From positions 1-64,000 of the forward strand of contig JAUJYZ010001000.1 in NCBI GenBank assembly GCA_033675265.1: DNA of 64,000 nucleotides, in the 5' to 3' direction. A program made the translations under genes and the position numbers. The DNA is from Actinostola sp. cb2023. Taxonomy: Eukaryota; Cnidaria; Anthozoa; Actiniaria; Actinostolidae. Shown piece by piece: positions 39,101-52,798 of the stretch; the first letter of the stretch is position 1, and each line of letters begins with the position of its first letter. The notes beneath the pieces are model-generated. The model did no database searches. It was not told the DNA's origin and was given only the letters and a program-made list of their open reading frames with translations.

Positions 39101-42100
39101 TAATGGAAGGGTAGATAAGGGAAGAAAGAGAATGGAAGGGAAGGGAAGAGTATAGAAGAGAAGAGAATGTAATGGAAGGGTAGATAAGGGAAGAAAGAGA
39201 ATGGAAGGGAAGGGAAGAGTATAGAAGAGAAGAGAATGTAATGGAAGGGTAGATAAGGGAAGAAAGAGAATGGAAGGGAAGGGAAGAGTATAGAAGAGAA
39301 GAGAATGTAATGGAAGGGTAGATAAGGGAAGAAAGAGAATGGAAGGGAAGGGAAGAGTATAGAAGAGAAGAGAATGTAATGGAAGGGTAGATAAGGGAAG
39401 AAAGAGAATGGAAGGGAAGGGAAGAGTATAGAAGAGAAGAGAATGTAATGGAAGGGTAGATAAGGGAAGAAAGAGAATGAATGGAAGGGAAGGGAAGAGT
39501 ATAGAAGAGAAGAGAATGTAATGGAAGGGTAGATAAGGGAAGAAAGAGAATGGAAGGGAAGGGAAGAGTATAGAAGAGAAGAGAATGTAATGGAAGGGTA
39601 GATAAGGGAAGAAAGAGAATGGAAGGGAAGGGAAGAGTATAGAAGAGAAGAGAATGTAATGGAAGGGTAGATAAGGGAAGAAAGAGAATGGAAGGGAAGG
39701 GAAGAGTATAGAAGAGAAGAGAATGTAATGGAAGGGTAGATAAGGGAAGAAAGAGAATGGAAGGGAAGGGAAGAGTATAGAAGAGAAGAGAATGTAATGG
39801 AAGGGTAGATAAGGGAAGAAAGAGAATGGAAGGGAAGGGAAGAGTATAGAAGAGAAGAGAATGTAATGGAAGGGTAGATAAGGGAAGAAAGAGAATGGAA
39901 GGGAAGGGAAGAGTATAGAAGAGAAGAGAATGTAATGGAAGGGTAGATAAGGGAAGAAAGAGAATGGAAGGGAAGGGAAGAGTATAGAAGAGAAGAGAAT
40001 GTAATGGAAGGGGAAGATAAGGGAAGAAAGAGAATGGAAGGGAAGGGAAGAGTATAGAAGAGAAGAGAATGTAATGGAAGGGTAGATAAGGGAAGAAAGA
40101 GAATGGAAGGGAAGGGAAGAGTATAGAAGAGAAGAGAATGTAATGGAAGGGTAGATAAGGGAAGAAAGAGAATGGAAGGGAAGGGAAGAGTATAGAAGAG
40201 AAGAGAATGTAATGGAAGGGTAGATAAGGGAAGAAAGAGAATGGAAGGGAAGGGAAGAGTATAGAAGAGAAGAGAATGTAATGGAAGGGTAGATAAGGGA
40301 AGAAAGAGAATGGAAGGGAAGGGAAGAGTATAGAAGAGAAGAGAATGTAATGGAAGGGTAGATAAGGGAAGAAAGAGAATGGAAGGGAAGGGAAGAGTAT
40401 AGAAGAGAAGAGAATGTAATGGAAGGGTAGATAAGGGAAGAAAGAGAATGGAAGGGAAGGGAAGAGTATAGAAGAGAAGAGAATGTAATGGAAGGGTAGA
40501 TAAGGGAAGAAAGAGAATGGAAGGGAAGGGAAGAGTATAGAAGAGAAGAGAATGTAATGGAAGGGTAGATAAGGGAAGAAAGAGAATGGAAGGGAAGGGA
40601 AGAGTATAGAAGAGAAGAGAATGTAATGGAAGGGTAGATAAGGGAAGAAAGAGAATGGAAGGGAAGGGAAGAGTATAGAAGAGAAGAGAATGTAATGGAA
40701 GGGTAGATAAGGGAAGAAAGAGAATGGAAGGGAAGGGAAGAGTATAGAAGAGAAGAGAATGTAATGGAAGGGTAGATAAGGGAAGAAAGAGAATGGAATG
40801 GAAGGGAAGGGAAGAGTATAGAAGAGAAGAGAATGTAATGGAAGGGTAGATAAGGGAAGAAAGAGAATGGAAGGGAAGGGAAGAGTATAGAAGAGAAGAG
40901 AATGTAATGGAAGGGTAGATAAGGGAAGAAAGAGAATGGAAGGGAAGGGAAGAGTATAGAAGAGAAGAGAATGTAATGGAAGGGTAGATAAGGGAAGAAA
41001 GAGAATGGAAGGGAAGGGAAGAGTATAGAAGAGAAGAGAATGTAATGGAAGGGTAGATAAGGGAAGAAAGAGAATGGAAGGGAAGGGAAGAGTATAGAAG
41101 AGAAGAGAATGTAATGGAAGGGTAGATAAGGGAAGAAAGAGAATGGAAGGGAAGGGAAGAGTATAGAAGAGAAGAGAATGTAATGGAAGGGTAGATAAGG
41201 GAAGAAAGAGAATGGAAGGGAAGGGAAGAGTATAGAAGAGAAGAGAATGTAATGGAAGGGTAGATAAGGGAAGAAAGAGAATGGAAGGGAAGGGAAGAGT
41301 ATAGAAGAGAAGAGAATGTAATGGAAGGGTAGATAAGGGAAGAAAGAGAATGGAAGGGAAGGGAAGAGTATAGAAGAGAAGAGAATGTAATGGAAGGGTA
41401 GATAAGGGAAGAAAGAGAATGGAAGGGAAGGGAAGAGTATAGAAGAGAAGAGAATGTAATGGAAGGGTAGATAAGGGAAGAAAGAGAATGGAAGGGAAGG
41501 GAAGAGTATAGAAGAGAAGAGAATGTAATGGAAGGGTAGATAAGGGAAGAAAGACAATGGAAGGGAAGGGAAGAGTATAGAAGAGAAGAGAATGTAATGG
41601 AAGGGAAGATAAGGGAAGAAAGACAATGGAAGGGAAGGGAAGAGTATAGAAGAGAAGAGAATGTAATGGAAGGGTAGATAAGGGAAGAAAGAGAATGGAA
41701 GGGAAGGGAAGAGTATAGAAGAAGAGAAGAGAATGTAAGGGAAGGGGAAGAGAGTATAGAAGAGAAGAGAATGTAATGGAAGGGTAGATAAGGGAAGAAA
41801 GAGAATGGAAGGGAAGGGAAGAGTATAGAAGAGAAGAGAATGTAATGGAAGGGTAGATAAGGGAAGAAAGAGAATGGAAGGGAAGGGAAGAGTATAGAAG
41901 AGAAGAGAATGTAATGGAAGGGTAGATAAGGGAAGAAAGAGAATGGAAGGGAAGGGAAGAGTATAGAAGAGAAGAGAATGTAATGGAAGGGAAGATAAGG
42001 GAAGAAAGAGAATGGAAGGGAAGGGAAGAGTATAGAAGAGAAGAGAATGTAATGGAAGGGTAGATAAGGGAAGAAAGAGAATGGAAGGGAAGGGAAGAGT

Positions 42101-45100
42101 ATAGAAGAGAAGAGAATGTAATGGAAGGGTAGATAAGGGAAGAAAGAGAATGGAAGGGAAGGGAAGAGTATAGAAGAGAAGAGAATGTAATGGAAGGGTA
42201 GATAAGGGAAGAAAGAGAATGGAAGGGAAGGGAAGAGTATAGAAGAGAAGAGAATGTAATGGAAGGGAAGATAAGGGAAGAAAGAGAATGGAAGGGAAGG
42301 GAAGAGTATAGAAGAGAAGAGAATGTAATGGAAGGGTAGATAAGGGAAGAAAGAGAATGGAAGGGAAGGGAAGAGTATAGAAGAGAAGAGAATGTAATGG
42401 AAGGGAAGATAAGGGAAGAAAGAGAATGGAAGGGAAGGGAAGAGTATAGAAGAGAAGAGAATGTAATGGAAGGGAAGATAAGGGAAGAAAGAGAATGGAA
42501 GGGAAGGGAAGAGTATAGAAGAGAAGAGAATGTAATGGAAGGGTAGATAAGGGAAGAAAGAGAATGGAAGGGAAGGGAAGAGTATAGAAGAGAAGAGAAT
42601 GTAATGGAAGGGTAGATAAGGGAAGAAAGAGAATGGAAGGGAAGGGAAGAGTATAGAAGAGAAGAGAATGTAATGGAAGGGTAGATAAGGGAAGAAAGAG
42701 AATGGAAGGGAAGGGAAGAGTATAGAAGAGAAGAGAATGTAATGGAAGGGTAGATAAGGGAAGAAAGAGAATGGAAGGGAAGGGAAGAGTAAGAAGAGAA
42801 GAAGAGAATGTAATGGAAGGGTAGATAAGGGAAGAAAGAGAATGGAAGGGAAGGGAAGAGTATAGAAGAGAAGAGAATGTAATGGAAGGGAAGATAAGGG
42901 AAGAAAGAGAATGGAAGGGAAGGGAAGAGTATAGAAGAGAAGAGAATGTAATGGAAGGGTAGATAAGGGAAGAAAGAGAATGGAAGGGAAGGGAAGAGTA
43001 TAGAAGAGAAGAGAATGTAATGGAAGGGAAGATAAGGGAAGAAAGAGAATGGAAGGGAAGGGAAGAGTATAGAAGAGAAGAGAATGTAATGGAAGGGTAG
43101 ATAAGGGAAGAAAGAGAATGGAAGGGAAGGGAAGAGTATAGAAGAGAAGAGAATGTAATGGGGAAGATAAGGGAAGAAAGAGAATGGAAGGGAAGGGAAG
43201 AGTATAGAAAGAGAAGAGAATGTAATGGAAGGGTAGATAAGGGAAGAAGAAAGAGAATGGAAGGGAAGGGAAGTATAGAAGAGAAGAGAATGTAATGGAA
43301 GGGTAGATAAGGGAAGAAAGAGAATGGAAGGGAAGGGAAGAGTATAGAAGAGAAGAGAATGTAATGGAAGGGTAGATAAGGGAAGAAAGAGAATGGAAGG
43401 GAAGGGAAGAGTATAGAAGAGAAGAGAATGTAATGGAAGGGTAGATAAGGGAAGAAAGAGAATGGAAGGGAAGGGAAGAGTATAGAAGAGAAGAGAATGT
43501 AATGGAAGGGAAGATAAGGGAAGAAGAGAGAATGGAAGGGAAGGGAAGAGTATAGAAGAGAAGAGAATGTAATGGAAGGGTAGATAAGGGAAGAAAGAGA
43601 ATGGAAGGGAAGGGAAGAGTATAGAAGAGAAGAGAATGTAATGGAAGGGTAGATAAGGGAAGAAAGAGAATGGAAGGGAAGGGAAGAGTATAGAAGAGAA
43701 GAGAATGTAATGGAAGGGTAGATAAGGGAAGAAAGAGAATGGAAGGGAAGGGAAGAGTATAGAAGAGAAGAGAAGAGAATGTAATGGAAGGGTAGATAAG
43801 GGAAGAAAGAGAATGGAAGGGAAGGGAAGAGTATAGAAGAGAAGAGAATGTAATGGAAGGGTAGATAAGGGAAGAAAGAGACAATGGAAGGGAAGGGAAG
43901 AGAGTATAGAAGAGAAGAGAATGTAATGGAAGGGTAGATAAGGGAAGAAAGAGAATGGAAGGGAAGGGAAGAGTATAGAAGAGAAGAGAATGTAATGGAA
44001 GGGTAGATAAGGGAAGAAAGACAATGGAAGGGAAGGGAAGAGTATAGAAGAGAAGAGAATGTAATGGAAGGGTAGATAAGGGAAGAAAGAGAATGGAAGG
44101 GAAGGGAAGAGTATAGAAGAGAAGAGAATGTAATGGAAGGGTAGATAAGGGAAGAAAGAGAATGGAAGGGAAGGGAAGAGTATAGAAGAGAAGAGAATGT
44201 AATGGAAGGGTAGATAAGGGAAGAAAGAGAATGGAAGGGAAGGGAAGAGTATAGAAGAGAAGAGAATGTAATGGAAGGGTAGATAAGGGAAGAAAGAGAA
44301 TGGAAGGGAAGGGAAGAGTATAGAAGAGAAGAGAATGTAATGGAAGGGTAGATAAGGGAAGAAAGAGAATGGAAGGGAAGGGAAGAGTATAGAAGAGAAG
44401 AGAATGAATGTAATGGAAGGGTAGATAAGGGAAGAAAGAGAATGGAAGGGAAGGGAAGAGTATAGAAGAGAAGAGAATGTAATGGAAGGGTAGATAAGGG
44501 AAGAAAGAGAATGGAAGGGAAGGGAAGAGTATAGAAGAGAAGAGAATGTAATGGAAGGGAAGATAAGGGAAGAAAGAGAATGGAAGGGAAGGGAAGAGTA
44601 TAGAAGAGAAGAGAATGTAATGGAAGGGTAGATAAGGGGAAGAGAAAGAGAATGGAAGGGAAGGGAAGAGTATAGAAGAGAAGAAATGTAATGGAAGGGT
44701 AGATAAGGGAAGAAAGAGAATGGAAGGGAAGGGAAGAGTATAGAAGAGAAGAGAATGTAATGGAAGGGTAGATAAGGGAAGAAAGAGAATGGAAGGGAAG
44801 GGAAGAGTATAGAAGAGAAGAGAATGTAATGGAAGGGTAGATAAGGGAAGAAAGAGAATGGAAGGGAAGGGAAGAGTATAGAAGAGAAGAGAATGTAATG
44901 GAAGGGTAGATAAGGGAAGAAAGAGAATGGAAGGGAAGGGAAGAGTATAGAAGAGAAGAGAATGTAATGGAAGGGAAGATAAGGGAAGAAAGACAATGGA
45001 AGGGAAGGGAAGAGTATAGTATAGAAGAGAAGAGAATGTAATGGAAGGGAAGATAAGGGAAGAAAGAGAATGGAAGGGAAGGGAAGAGTATAGAAGAGAA

Positions 45101-47036
45101 GAGAATGTAATGGAAGGGTAGATAAGGGAAGAAAGAGAATGGAAGGGAAGGGAAGAGTATAGAAGAGAAGAGAATGTAATGGAAGGGTAGATAAGGGAAG
45201 AAAGAGAATGGAAGGGAAGGGAAGAGTATAGAAGAGAAGAGAATGTAATGGAAGGGTAGATAAGGGAAGAAAGAGAATGGAAGGGAAGGGAAGAGTATAG
45301 AAGAGAAGAGAATGTAATGGAAGGGTAGATAAGGGAAGAAAGAGAATGGAAGGGAAGGGAAGAGTATAGAAGAGAAGAGAATGTAATGGAAGGGTAGATA
45401 AGGGAAGAAAGACAATGGAAGGGAAGGGAAGAGTATAGAAGAGAAGAGAATGTAATGGAAGGGTAGATAAGGGAAGAAAGAGAATGGAAGGGAAGGGAAG
45501 AGTATAGAAGAGAAGAGAATGTAATGGAAGGGTAGATAAGGGAAGAAAGAGAATGGAAGGGAAGGGAAGAGTATAGAAGAGAAGAGAATGTAATGGAAGG
45601 GAAGATAAGGGAAGAAAGAGAATGGAAGGGAAGGGAAGAGTATAGAAGAGAAGAGAATGTAATGGAAGGGTAGATAAGGGAAGAAAGAGAATGGAAGGGA
45701 AGGGAAGAGTATAGAAGAGAAGAGAATGTAATGGAAGGGAAAGAGATGGAAGGGAAGAAAGTATACAAAGGAAGGGAAGGGAAGAGTATAGAAGAGAAGA
45801 AAGAGAATGTAATGGAAGGGAAGATAAGGGAAGAAAGATGGAAGGGGATAAGGGAAGGGAATGGAAGGGAAGAGAGTATAGAAGAGAAGAGAATGTAATG
45901 GAAGGGAAGATAAGGGAAGAAAGAGAATGGAAGGGAAGGGAAGAGTATAGAAGAGAAGAGAATGTAATGGAAGGGTAGATAAGGGAAGAAAGAGAATGGA
46001 AGGGAAGGGAAGAGTATAGAAGAGAAGAGAATGTAATGGAAGGGTAGATAAGGGAAGAAAGAGAATGGAAGGGAAGGGAAGAGTATAGAAGAGAAGAGAA
46101 TGTAATGGAAGGGTAGATAAGGGAAGAAAGAGAATGGAAGGGAAGGGAAGAGTATAGAAGAGAAGAGAATGTAATGGAAGGGTAGATAAGGGAAGAAAGA
46201 GAATGGAAGGGAAGGGAAGAGTATAGAAGAGAAGAGAATGTAATGGAAGGGTAGATAAGGGAAGAAAGAGAATGGAAGGGAAGGGAAGAGTATAGAAGAG
46301 AAGAGAATGTAATGGAAGGGTAGATAAGGGAAGAAAGAGAATGGAAGGGAAGGGAAGAGTATAGAAGAGAAGAGAATGTAATGGAAGGGTAGATAAGGGA
46401 AGAAAGAGAATGGAAGGGAAGGGAAGAGTATAGAAGAGAAGAGAATGTAATGGAAGGGAAGAAAGAGATAAGGGAAGAAAGAGAATGGAAGGGAAGAAAG
46501 AGAATGGAAGGGAAGGGAAGAGTATAGAAGAGAAGAGAATGTAATGGAAGGGTAGATAAGGGAAGAAAGAGAATGGAAGGGAAGGGAAGAGTATAGAAGA
46601 GAAGAGAATGTAATGGAAGGGTAGATAAGGGAAGAAAGAGAATGGAAGGGAAGGGAAGAGTATAGAAGAGAAGAGAATGTAATGGAAGGGTAGATAAGGG
46701 AAGAAAGAGAATGGAAGGGAAGGGAAGAGTATAGAAGAGAAGAGAATGTAATGGAAGGGTAGATAAGGGAAGAAAGAGAATGGAAGGGAAGGGAAGAGTA
46801 TAGAAGAGAAGAGAATGTAATGGAAGGGAAGATAAGGGAAGAAAGAGAATGGAAGGGAAGGGAAGAGTATAGAAGAGAAGAGAATGTAATGGAAGGGTAG
46901 ATAAGGGAAGAAAGAGAATGGAAGGGAAGGGAAGAGTATAGAAGAGAAGAGAATGTAATGGAAGGGTAGATAAGGGAAGAAAGAGAATGGAAGGGAAGGG
47001 AAGAGTATAGAAGAGAAGAGAATGTAATGGAAAGGG
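36158..47036 (+). repeat. 69-bp purine-rich satellite, roughly 157 copies
   Basis: A regular 69-bp unit containing GTATAGAAGAGAAGAGAATG, GGAAGGGTAGATAAGGGAAG and AATGGAAGGGAAGGGAAGAG. The main variants are GGGTAGATAAG/GGGAAGATAAG and AGAGAATGG/AGACAATGG; a few units are truncated or rearranged (about 38200-38330, 41720-41760, 43140-43280, 45735-45900, 46455-46500). The length is a multiple of three and one strand lacks stops, so it produces minus-strand frames of thousands of codons that are not genes. It fills most of the intron between CAPS2 exons 7 and 8. Confidence 0.95.
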
Positions 47037-47084
47037 AAGAGAAGTAAAAAGGATGGAAGTACTAATTCAGCACTTCTTGATTAC

Positions 47085-50000
47085 CTTGAATACTTTCTAA
47101 CATTCTTCTCTCTTTTTGCTCTTGTTCTGTTGGTGGTTCATTGAGTTTATCACTAATTTGTCTACGTTGCTGAACAGATTGACAGCCATCATATCTGGTA
47201 GATGAAAAGAAAGAAAGAATGAATGAACAAATGAATGAATGAACAAATGAATGAACAAATGAATGAACAAATGAATGAACAAATGAATGAATGAATGAAC
47301 AAATGAATGAACACATGAATGAACACATGAATGAACACATGAATGAACACATGAATGAACAAATGAATGAACACATGAATGAACAAATGAATGAACAAAT
47401 GAATGAACAAATGAATGAACAAATGAATGAACAAATGAATGAACAAATGAATGGAGAAACGAATGGAGAAATGAATGAACAAATGATGAATGAACAAAAA
47501 TGAACAAATGAATGAACAAATGAATGAACAAATGAATGAAATGAACAAATGAATGAATGAACACATGAATGAACAATGAATGAATGAACAAATGAATGAA
47601 TGAACACATGAATGAACAAATGAATGAACAAATGAATGAACAAATGAATGAACAAATGAATGAACAAAAATGAATGAATGAATGAATGAATGAATGATGA
47701 ATGAGAGCATTATTAGCAAAGGGAAACCAAAATAGTGTAAATGCTCAATCCTGACATCATAAATATATAAAATACTGCTTTACTTCTAGGTTTCTATTAG
47801 TCCTAATTCCATGGAACTTACAGAAGACGCTCCTTTGCTTCTTCATCTAAGTCAGTAATCCGTAGAGTTACAACTGGCTTCACACTGACACTCTGTGGTA
47901 ATGAGTTTTGACTTGCTGTTGTGAAAGATAGGTTGCTGCCCTACATGATAATATTATAAAATTATAAAGACACTGTGTCCGTATCCGTGATTTGGCGTAC
48001 ACACAAAGTATTTTCAAAAACATGCAGACTGTCTAAATGCACCCGTTGGCCAACTGTCATGGATAACCACCTCCCCCCCCCCCCCCCCCCCCCCCCCCAA
48101 AGTTGTAAGCCTGCAATGTACTTCAGCAGCAACATAATAAAAGCAAGCAGCCGAGTGAGTGAGTGAATGATCCCAAAATTGTCTAGCCTGAGAAAACAGC
48201 AATCCTTTCGCTCACTCCCCAGGGTCACTAAAAGGACGGTTGTTTTCTCAGGCTAAAAATTGTCCCAATGTCATGACATCCCCATAACTCATAAGTGATA
48301 ATAATATACATGTATGTATCACCATTGCTTGTACATACTGTTTACTCACCACTGCAATGTCCTGTAAACTGTAGTGGTGTCCTTTTCTCTGTCCATAAAT
48401 ATGACGGTAAGACCCTCGCTGTATAAATGGCAAAGCTGAGGACCTATAGCATATAGATGCAAATTATTCAAATATGCAATTACAGTACCTAAATGGAAGG
48501 TCTGCCATTCAGAGCAACAGAGCATGGCAGACTGCTGTTTGTTGTCGATTTTGATTGCTGTTTGTTGTCTATTAACCACCATATTGTTATTGCAGTTCTA
48601 AACTGAAAATGGGAAACGCAGGCACCAGCGATCCCAGTTGGAGGTGAGAACCGGTCCGATCTAGTCCCTTCGGGGCTTGTTGTGCATTACTAACATCGGA
48701 AGACTATCGGGCTCGGCTCGCCCCTACAGGGCTCACTCATAGGAAAATTTCAATATGGCAGCAAACTATCAACAACAAACAGCTGCAGCCTTGTTCAGAG
48801 TAGGATATTTGCACAAAGTTATCTAGAAAAATATTGTGAGACAAAGAGAACCACAGGAAGCCCACCTCATTCTACTAAGGCTATTATTCTCATGTGTGAG
48901 AATGTATTTAGATTAGCTTCCTGCGGTAGAGCGAGTAAGATAGTATATATACCTTGTTCCAAACTGTCTAAATTCATAGACAGTCAATGTATTATCAGCC
49001 AGGAAGTAAAACCCATTTAATTCTCTGTGGATATCATGGCCATCCTTAGTTACAAGCCTTGCGCCAAAGCGTACTCTTTTAGCAAGAAGATTCTCTGACT
49101 TCCCTGGTGATTGCACAGCTCTGAAAATATCCACAACAACAACAACAACAATCAAACAACAACAACAACAATCATTAAATAAATAAATAAATAAATAAAA
49201 TAAATCAAACAACAACAATCAAACAACAATCAAACAACAACAATCAAACAACAACAATCAAACAACAATCAAACAACAACAACAATCACAACAACAACAA
49301 TCACAACAACAAACAACAATCAAACAACAATCAAACAACAACAATCAAAAACAACAATCAAACACAACAACAATCAAAAACAACAATCAAACAACAACAA
49401 TCAAACACAACAACAACACAAACAACAACAACAACAACAATCAAACAACAACAATCAAACAACAACAACAACAATCAAACAACAATCAAACAACAACAAT
49501 CAAACAACAATCAAACAACAACAACAATCAAACAACAACAACAACAATCAAACAACAACAACAACAATCAAACAACAATCAAACAACAACAATCAAACAA
49601 CAACAATCAAACAACAACAACAACAACAATCAAACAACAACAACAACAATCATTAAATAAATAAATAAATAAATAAAATAAATCAAACAACAACAATCAA
49701 ACAACAATCAAACAACAACAATCAAACAACAATCAAACAACAACAATCAAACAACAACAACAACAATCAAACAACAACAACAACAATCAAACAACAACAA
49801 TCAAATAAACAAAATCAAACAAAAACAATCAAACAACAACAATCAAAAACAACAATCAAACAACAATCAATCAACAACAACAACAACAACAATCAATTAC
49901 AATCAAACAACAACAATCAAATACAATCAAACAACAACAATCAAACAACAATCAAACAACAACAACAATCAAACAACAACAATCAAACAACAACAATCAA

Positions 50001-52798
50001 ACAACAACAATCAAACAACAATCAAACAACAACAACAACAACAATCAACAACAACAATCAAACAACAACAATCAAACAACAATCAAACAACAACAACAAC
50101 AACAAACAACAACAACAACAACAATCAAACAACAACAACAAACAACAACAATAAATAAATAAATAAATCAAACAAAATAAAACAACAACAACAATCAAAC
50201 AACAACAATCAAACAACAACAATCAAAAACAACAACAACAACAAAACATCAAATAAACAAATAATCAAATAAAACAACAATCAAACAACAACAATCAAAC
50301 AACAACAAACAACAACAAACAAACAACAACAACAACAACAATCATTAAATAAATAAATAAATAAATAAAATAAATCAAACAACAACAATCAAACAACAAT
50401 CAAACAACAACAATCAAACAACGTCTTTGTGATACAGGCTTTTGTGTCGGTCGGTCGTGGCCCGGACAACAATATTTGGAATAGGTGTATATGAGTGGGA
50501 AACCTACAGCACAGAGTTGTAGTATGGAATATGGAAGACATCTAATCAACCAATCACAGTGCACAAAATCATTGCTCAACTAATTAGCATGTTTCGGCAC
50601 AGCACATTCACCACACAAGATGGTCACTGCACTGCATGATCTATACTGGAACTATTTGCCACTCATACAACTCTAATAACAATAGAGATTGGCATAAACC
50701 TTGTGTTGTAGAATTCCATCTTTTTTTCTTTCCTTTGCTCCAAGATTGACAGCGTAGTTCTCAGGACTTACAGCTTCAGGATCTGATATCGCAGCTCTGC
50801 AGCAACAAAAATGTAAACATCAAGCAACACCTTTAGTAAAGTGCTAGGTATGGAAACATGGTTACAACGTTGGGTACAATATTGCTAGTTACATGCACCC
50901 ACTGGACAGGATGCATCATAGGGTACACATACATCTACATGTACCCCACATTAACAGTCTTGCATTGCGGACATCTACATTGTACAGTATGGTGTAGTTA
51001 TTGCAGACAACCCCTATTATGGAGTCCAATTATTTGAGAGTGGCTAAAGTCTGATATAACTGAAATTATATAACTCTCGATATACTCTCGTTATTAGTAT
51101 TACGGACACCAAAAAGACCTTAAAGTGTCCTCTTTAATAGACCTTATGCATTAATGGTAGAATTGTAAAATCTGATTTCCTTTGTTATTGGGAATATATT
51201 ACAGCAATATCTGACCATCTCTTTGAAGAGAGGGTTTTCAATAATGAACATACCAAATTTTAGGGCTGTACTATGCAATCTTGACAAGTTATAGTGATTT
51301 GAAATTACAAAGATTTGTACCAGAAACCGGACTTTAGCCCTAGATAATAACGAGATGCCTCGTTTCCATGTATTTTGCACCTTTCAAACGCTTATTACTT
51401 GATGATAGTTTCATTTTTATTAATGCACTTTTGGGGTAATTACTAAACTGTCGATGGTCTTTCAATCTATTGATTTACCTTTACTTAATTCGTTATTCTT
51501 TCAGTTTTTGCAAATTTATGCAAAGTACAGAAATCGAGTATTGCATAAGGTCTATGATAGTGGTGTAGTTAGATTTGACTTTAACCATTTACCAGTACCA
51601 TGTTCATACAACATGTACACTTGGGTTGTCAGAGTGAGGCAATGTGAAAGTATTTAGTGTTTTGCCAAAGGACACCATGAGATCACATGGGCCAGGGAGT
51701 GATCCCAGGCAATGATTCTTATATCAGCACATTATAAGTATTACGTAGTATACTCTATACCTGGACAATTGATCAACCAATACGGTTTCCACAACATAAT
51801 CTTTTTTCTTATCTCCGTATAGTTTTTCCTGTAGGTAGTACAAAATACAATAAATAAATAATTAATTAATTAATACAACCAATAAATACTCTGATTACTG
51901 ATTTATAGAGAACTACGATAATGTAAGTATAGAAATGGAAACTAATTTGAGGAATAGACAGAACAAAATCTTCGTAAAAAATCAGACACCTCGAGTGGGA
52001 TTCGAACCTACGACACCCCGATTTCATGACAGGTGCTCTACCCACTGAGCTACCGAGGCAACTACAGTAGCGTGGAGTTCATATTACCCAAAGACGCTGA
52101 TTTTTAACCGAACATTTGCTCCCAAGCCTCGCGGAACTAGGAATTGCTTCTGTAATGACATACGAACTGCATCACGCAGTCACATTGTCATGTTAGTAAA
52201 GTTCTGATTGCAATAAAGTTATTGAAGTGGTTCTTCAAGAACAGTGTGAATGAATGGTGATCAAAATCCAAATTCATTCTCATTTGAAAAACAAGGAAAC
52301 TGAAGGAGAATTTAATTTTTGATCATAAGATCACCTATAGGTCTTGCAGGGATCCCAGTTAGTATCCCAATCAAAACGTGACACCGAGGTGAGTATGAAG
52401 CCATAATTAAAATAAAGTATGACACAAGTTAAAAAAAAAAAACTCCCCATAGGTAAAACTACCCCCCCCCTCTCCCCTCCCCCCCCCCCCCAAAAAAAAC
52501 CAACAACAACAAAATTTCCTGTGCCTATTTTGTGCAAACCACTTCCCTGATTGCAGTAACCCTCTGGAGAAGATCCCCGAAGGGGCGAGGAGAGTCAAAT
52601 AGTCTTGCGATGTTTGTAATGCATTACTAGTGCCCCAAAGGGACTCGATAGGACCAGTTCTCTCACACCTACAGGGGACACTGGTGCCCGTATTTCCCTT
52701 CCATTACCTGCTCATCTCTTGCTCTCTGTTTCATGTACTGGTGTTCATTTTTCGGTTCTGTACTCCATGATTTATCATGGGTCCCACTAAAGGGATCA
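47085..52798 (-). CDS. CAPS2: CAPS2-like gene, N-terminal half (exons 1-7 visible)
   Basis: Exons, transcript order: 52798-52708, 51828-51761, 50796-50700, 49120-48953, 48443-48350, 47940-47822, 47161-47085, all GT/AG. Phases match from exon to exon and on to 32922, except that the exon at 50700-50796 has one extra A in a poly-A run, making it 97 instead of 96 nt. Visible peptides include DPFSGTHDKSW, DYVVETVLVDQLS, ISDPEAVSPENYAVNLGAKE, FYFLADNTLTVYEFRQFGT, LPFIQRGSYRHIYG and SDKLNEPPTEQEQ. The FYFLADNTLTVYEF...F-x2-RG pattern resembles a DM10-type module as in EFHC proteins; this is a tentative call. The first visible exon needs two upstream bases to complete a codon, so at least one 5' exon is missing. 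Confidence 0.75.
47211..47703 (+). repeat. GAATGAACAAAT 12-bp minisatellite (left arm)
   Basis: Tandem GAATGAACAAAT and GAATGAACACAT units with occasional GAAT insertions, starting about 50 bp upstream of CAPS2 exon 7. Mirrored at about 62000-62455. Confidence 0.9.
48069..48100 (+). repeat. Long poly-C tract (left arm)
   Basis: A run of about 30 C residues in the intron between exons 5 and 6. The mirror in the right arm (about 61611-61633) is shorter, so this length is either variable or miscalled. Confidence 0.8.
48184..48255. repeat. Short hairpin MITE (TAGCCTGA family), left arm
   Basis: A 72-bp foldback with ends TAGCCTGAGAAAACA and TGTTTTCTCAGGCTA. Related terminus at 15051-15132; mirrored at 61454-61525. 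Confidence 0.6.
49131..50422 (+). repeat. CAACAA/CAATCAAACAA simple-sequence array (left arm)
   Basis: About 1.3 kb of CAA-type triplets with CAATCAAAC interruptions. Embedded blocks ATTAAATAAATAAATAAATA occur near 49172, 49652 and 50343, showing internal duplication. The mirror at 59364-60575 has a different length and order. Confidence 0.9.
51988..52059 (-). repeat. tRNA-like head of a SINE (left arm)
   Basis: A 72-nt minus-strand sequence with a tRNA layout: acceptor GCCTCGG, D-arm GCTCAGTGGGTAGAGC, T-arm GTAGGTTCGAATCCCAC. The A and B box promoter words are intact, but the anticodon arm CCTGT-CATGAAA-TCGGG has a U-U pair and A at position 33, so it is unlikely to be a functional tRNA. 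The tail (CTGATTTTTTACG and CAGAACA words) is shared with the palindromic element at 6932-7104. Confidence 0.6.

Noticed and set aside
32964..45768. Minus-strand open frames of 3,148-4,266 codons
   Set aside because: They are translations of the 25-bp and 69-bp satellites. The 69-bp unit is divisible by three and has no stop on that strand, so all three frames stay open; the peptides are pure repeat and the region is a CAPS2 intron.
47062..47719. FIHLFIH/CSFICSF repeat frames and their right-arm mirrors (61987-62515)
   Set aside because: Translation of the GAATGAACAAAT minisatellite. The only coding part is the short exon 7 at its edge.
51988..52059. Functional tRNA gene
   Set aside because: The anticodon stem has a U-U pair and position 33 is A instead of U; the same head and tail occur as a repeat elsewhere, so a SINE is more likely.
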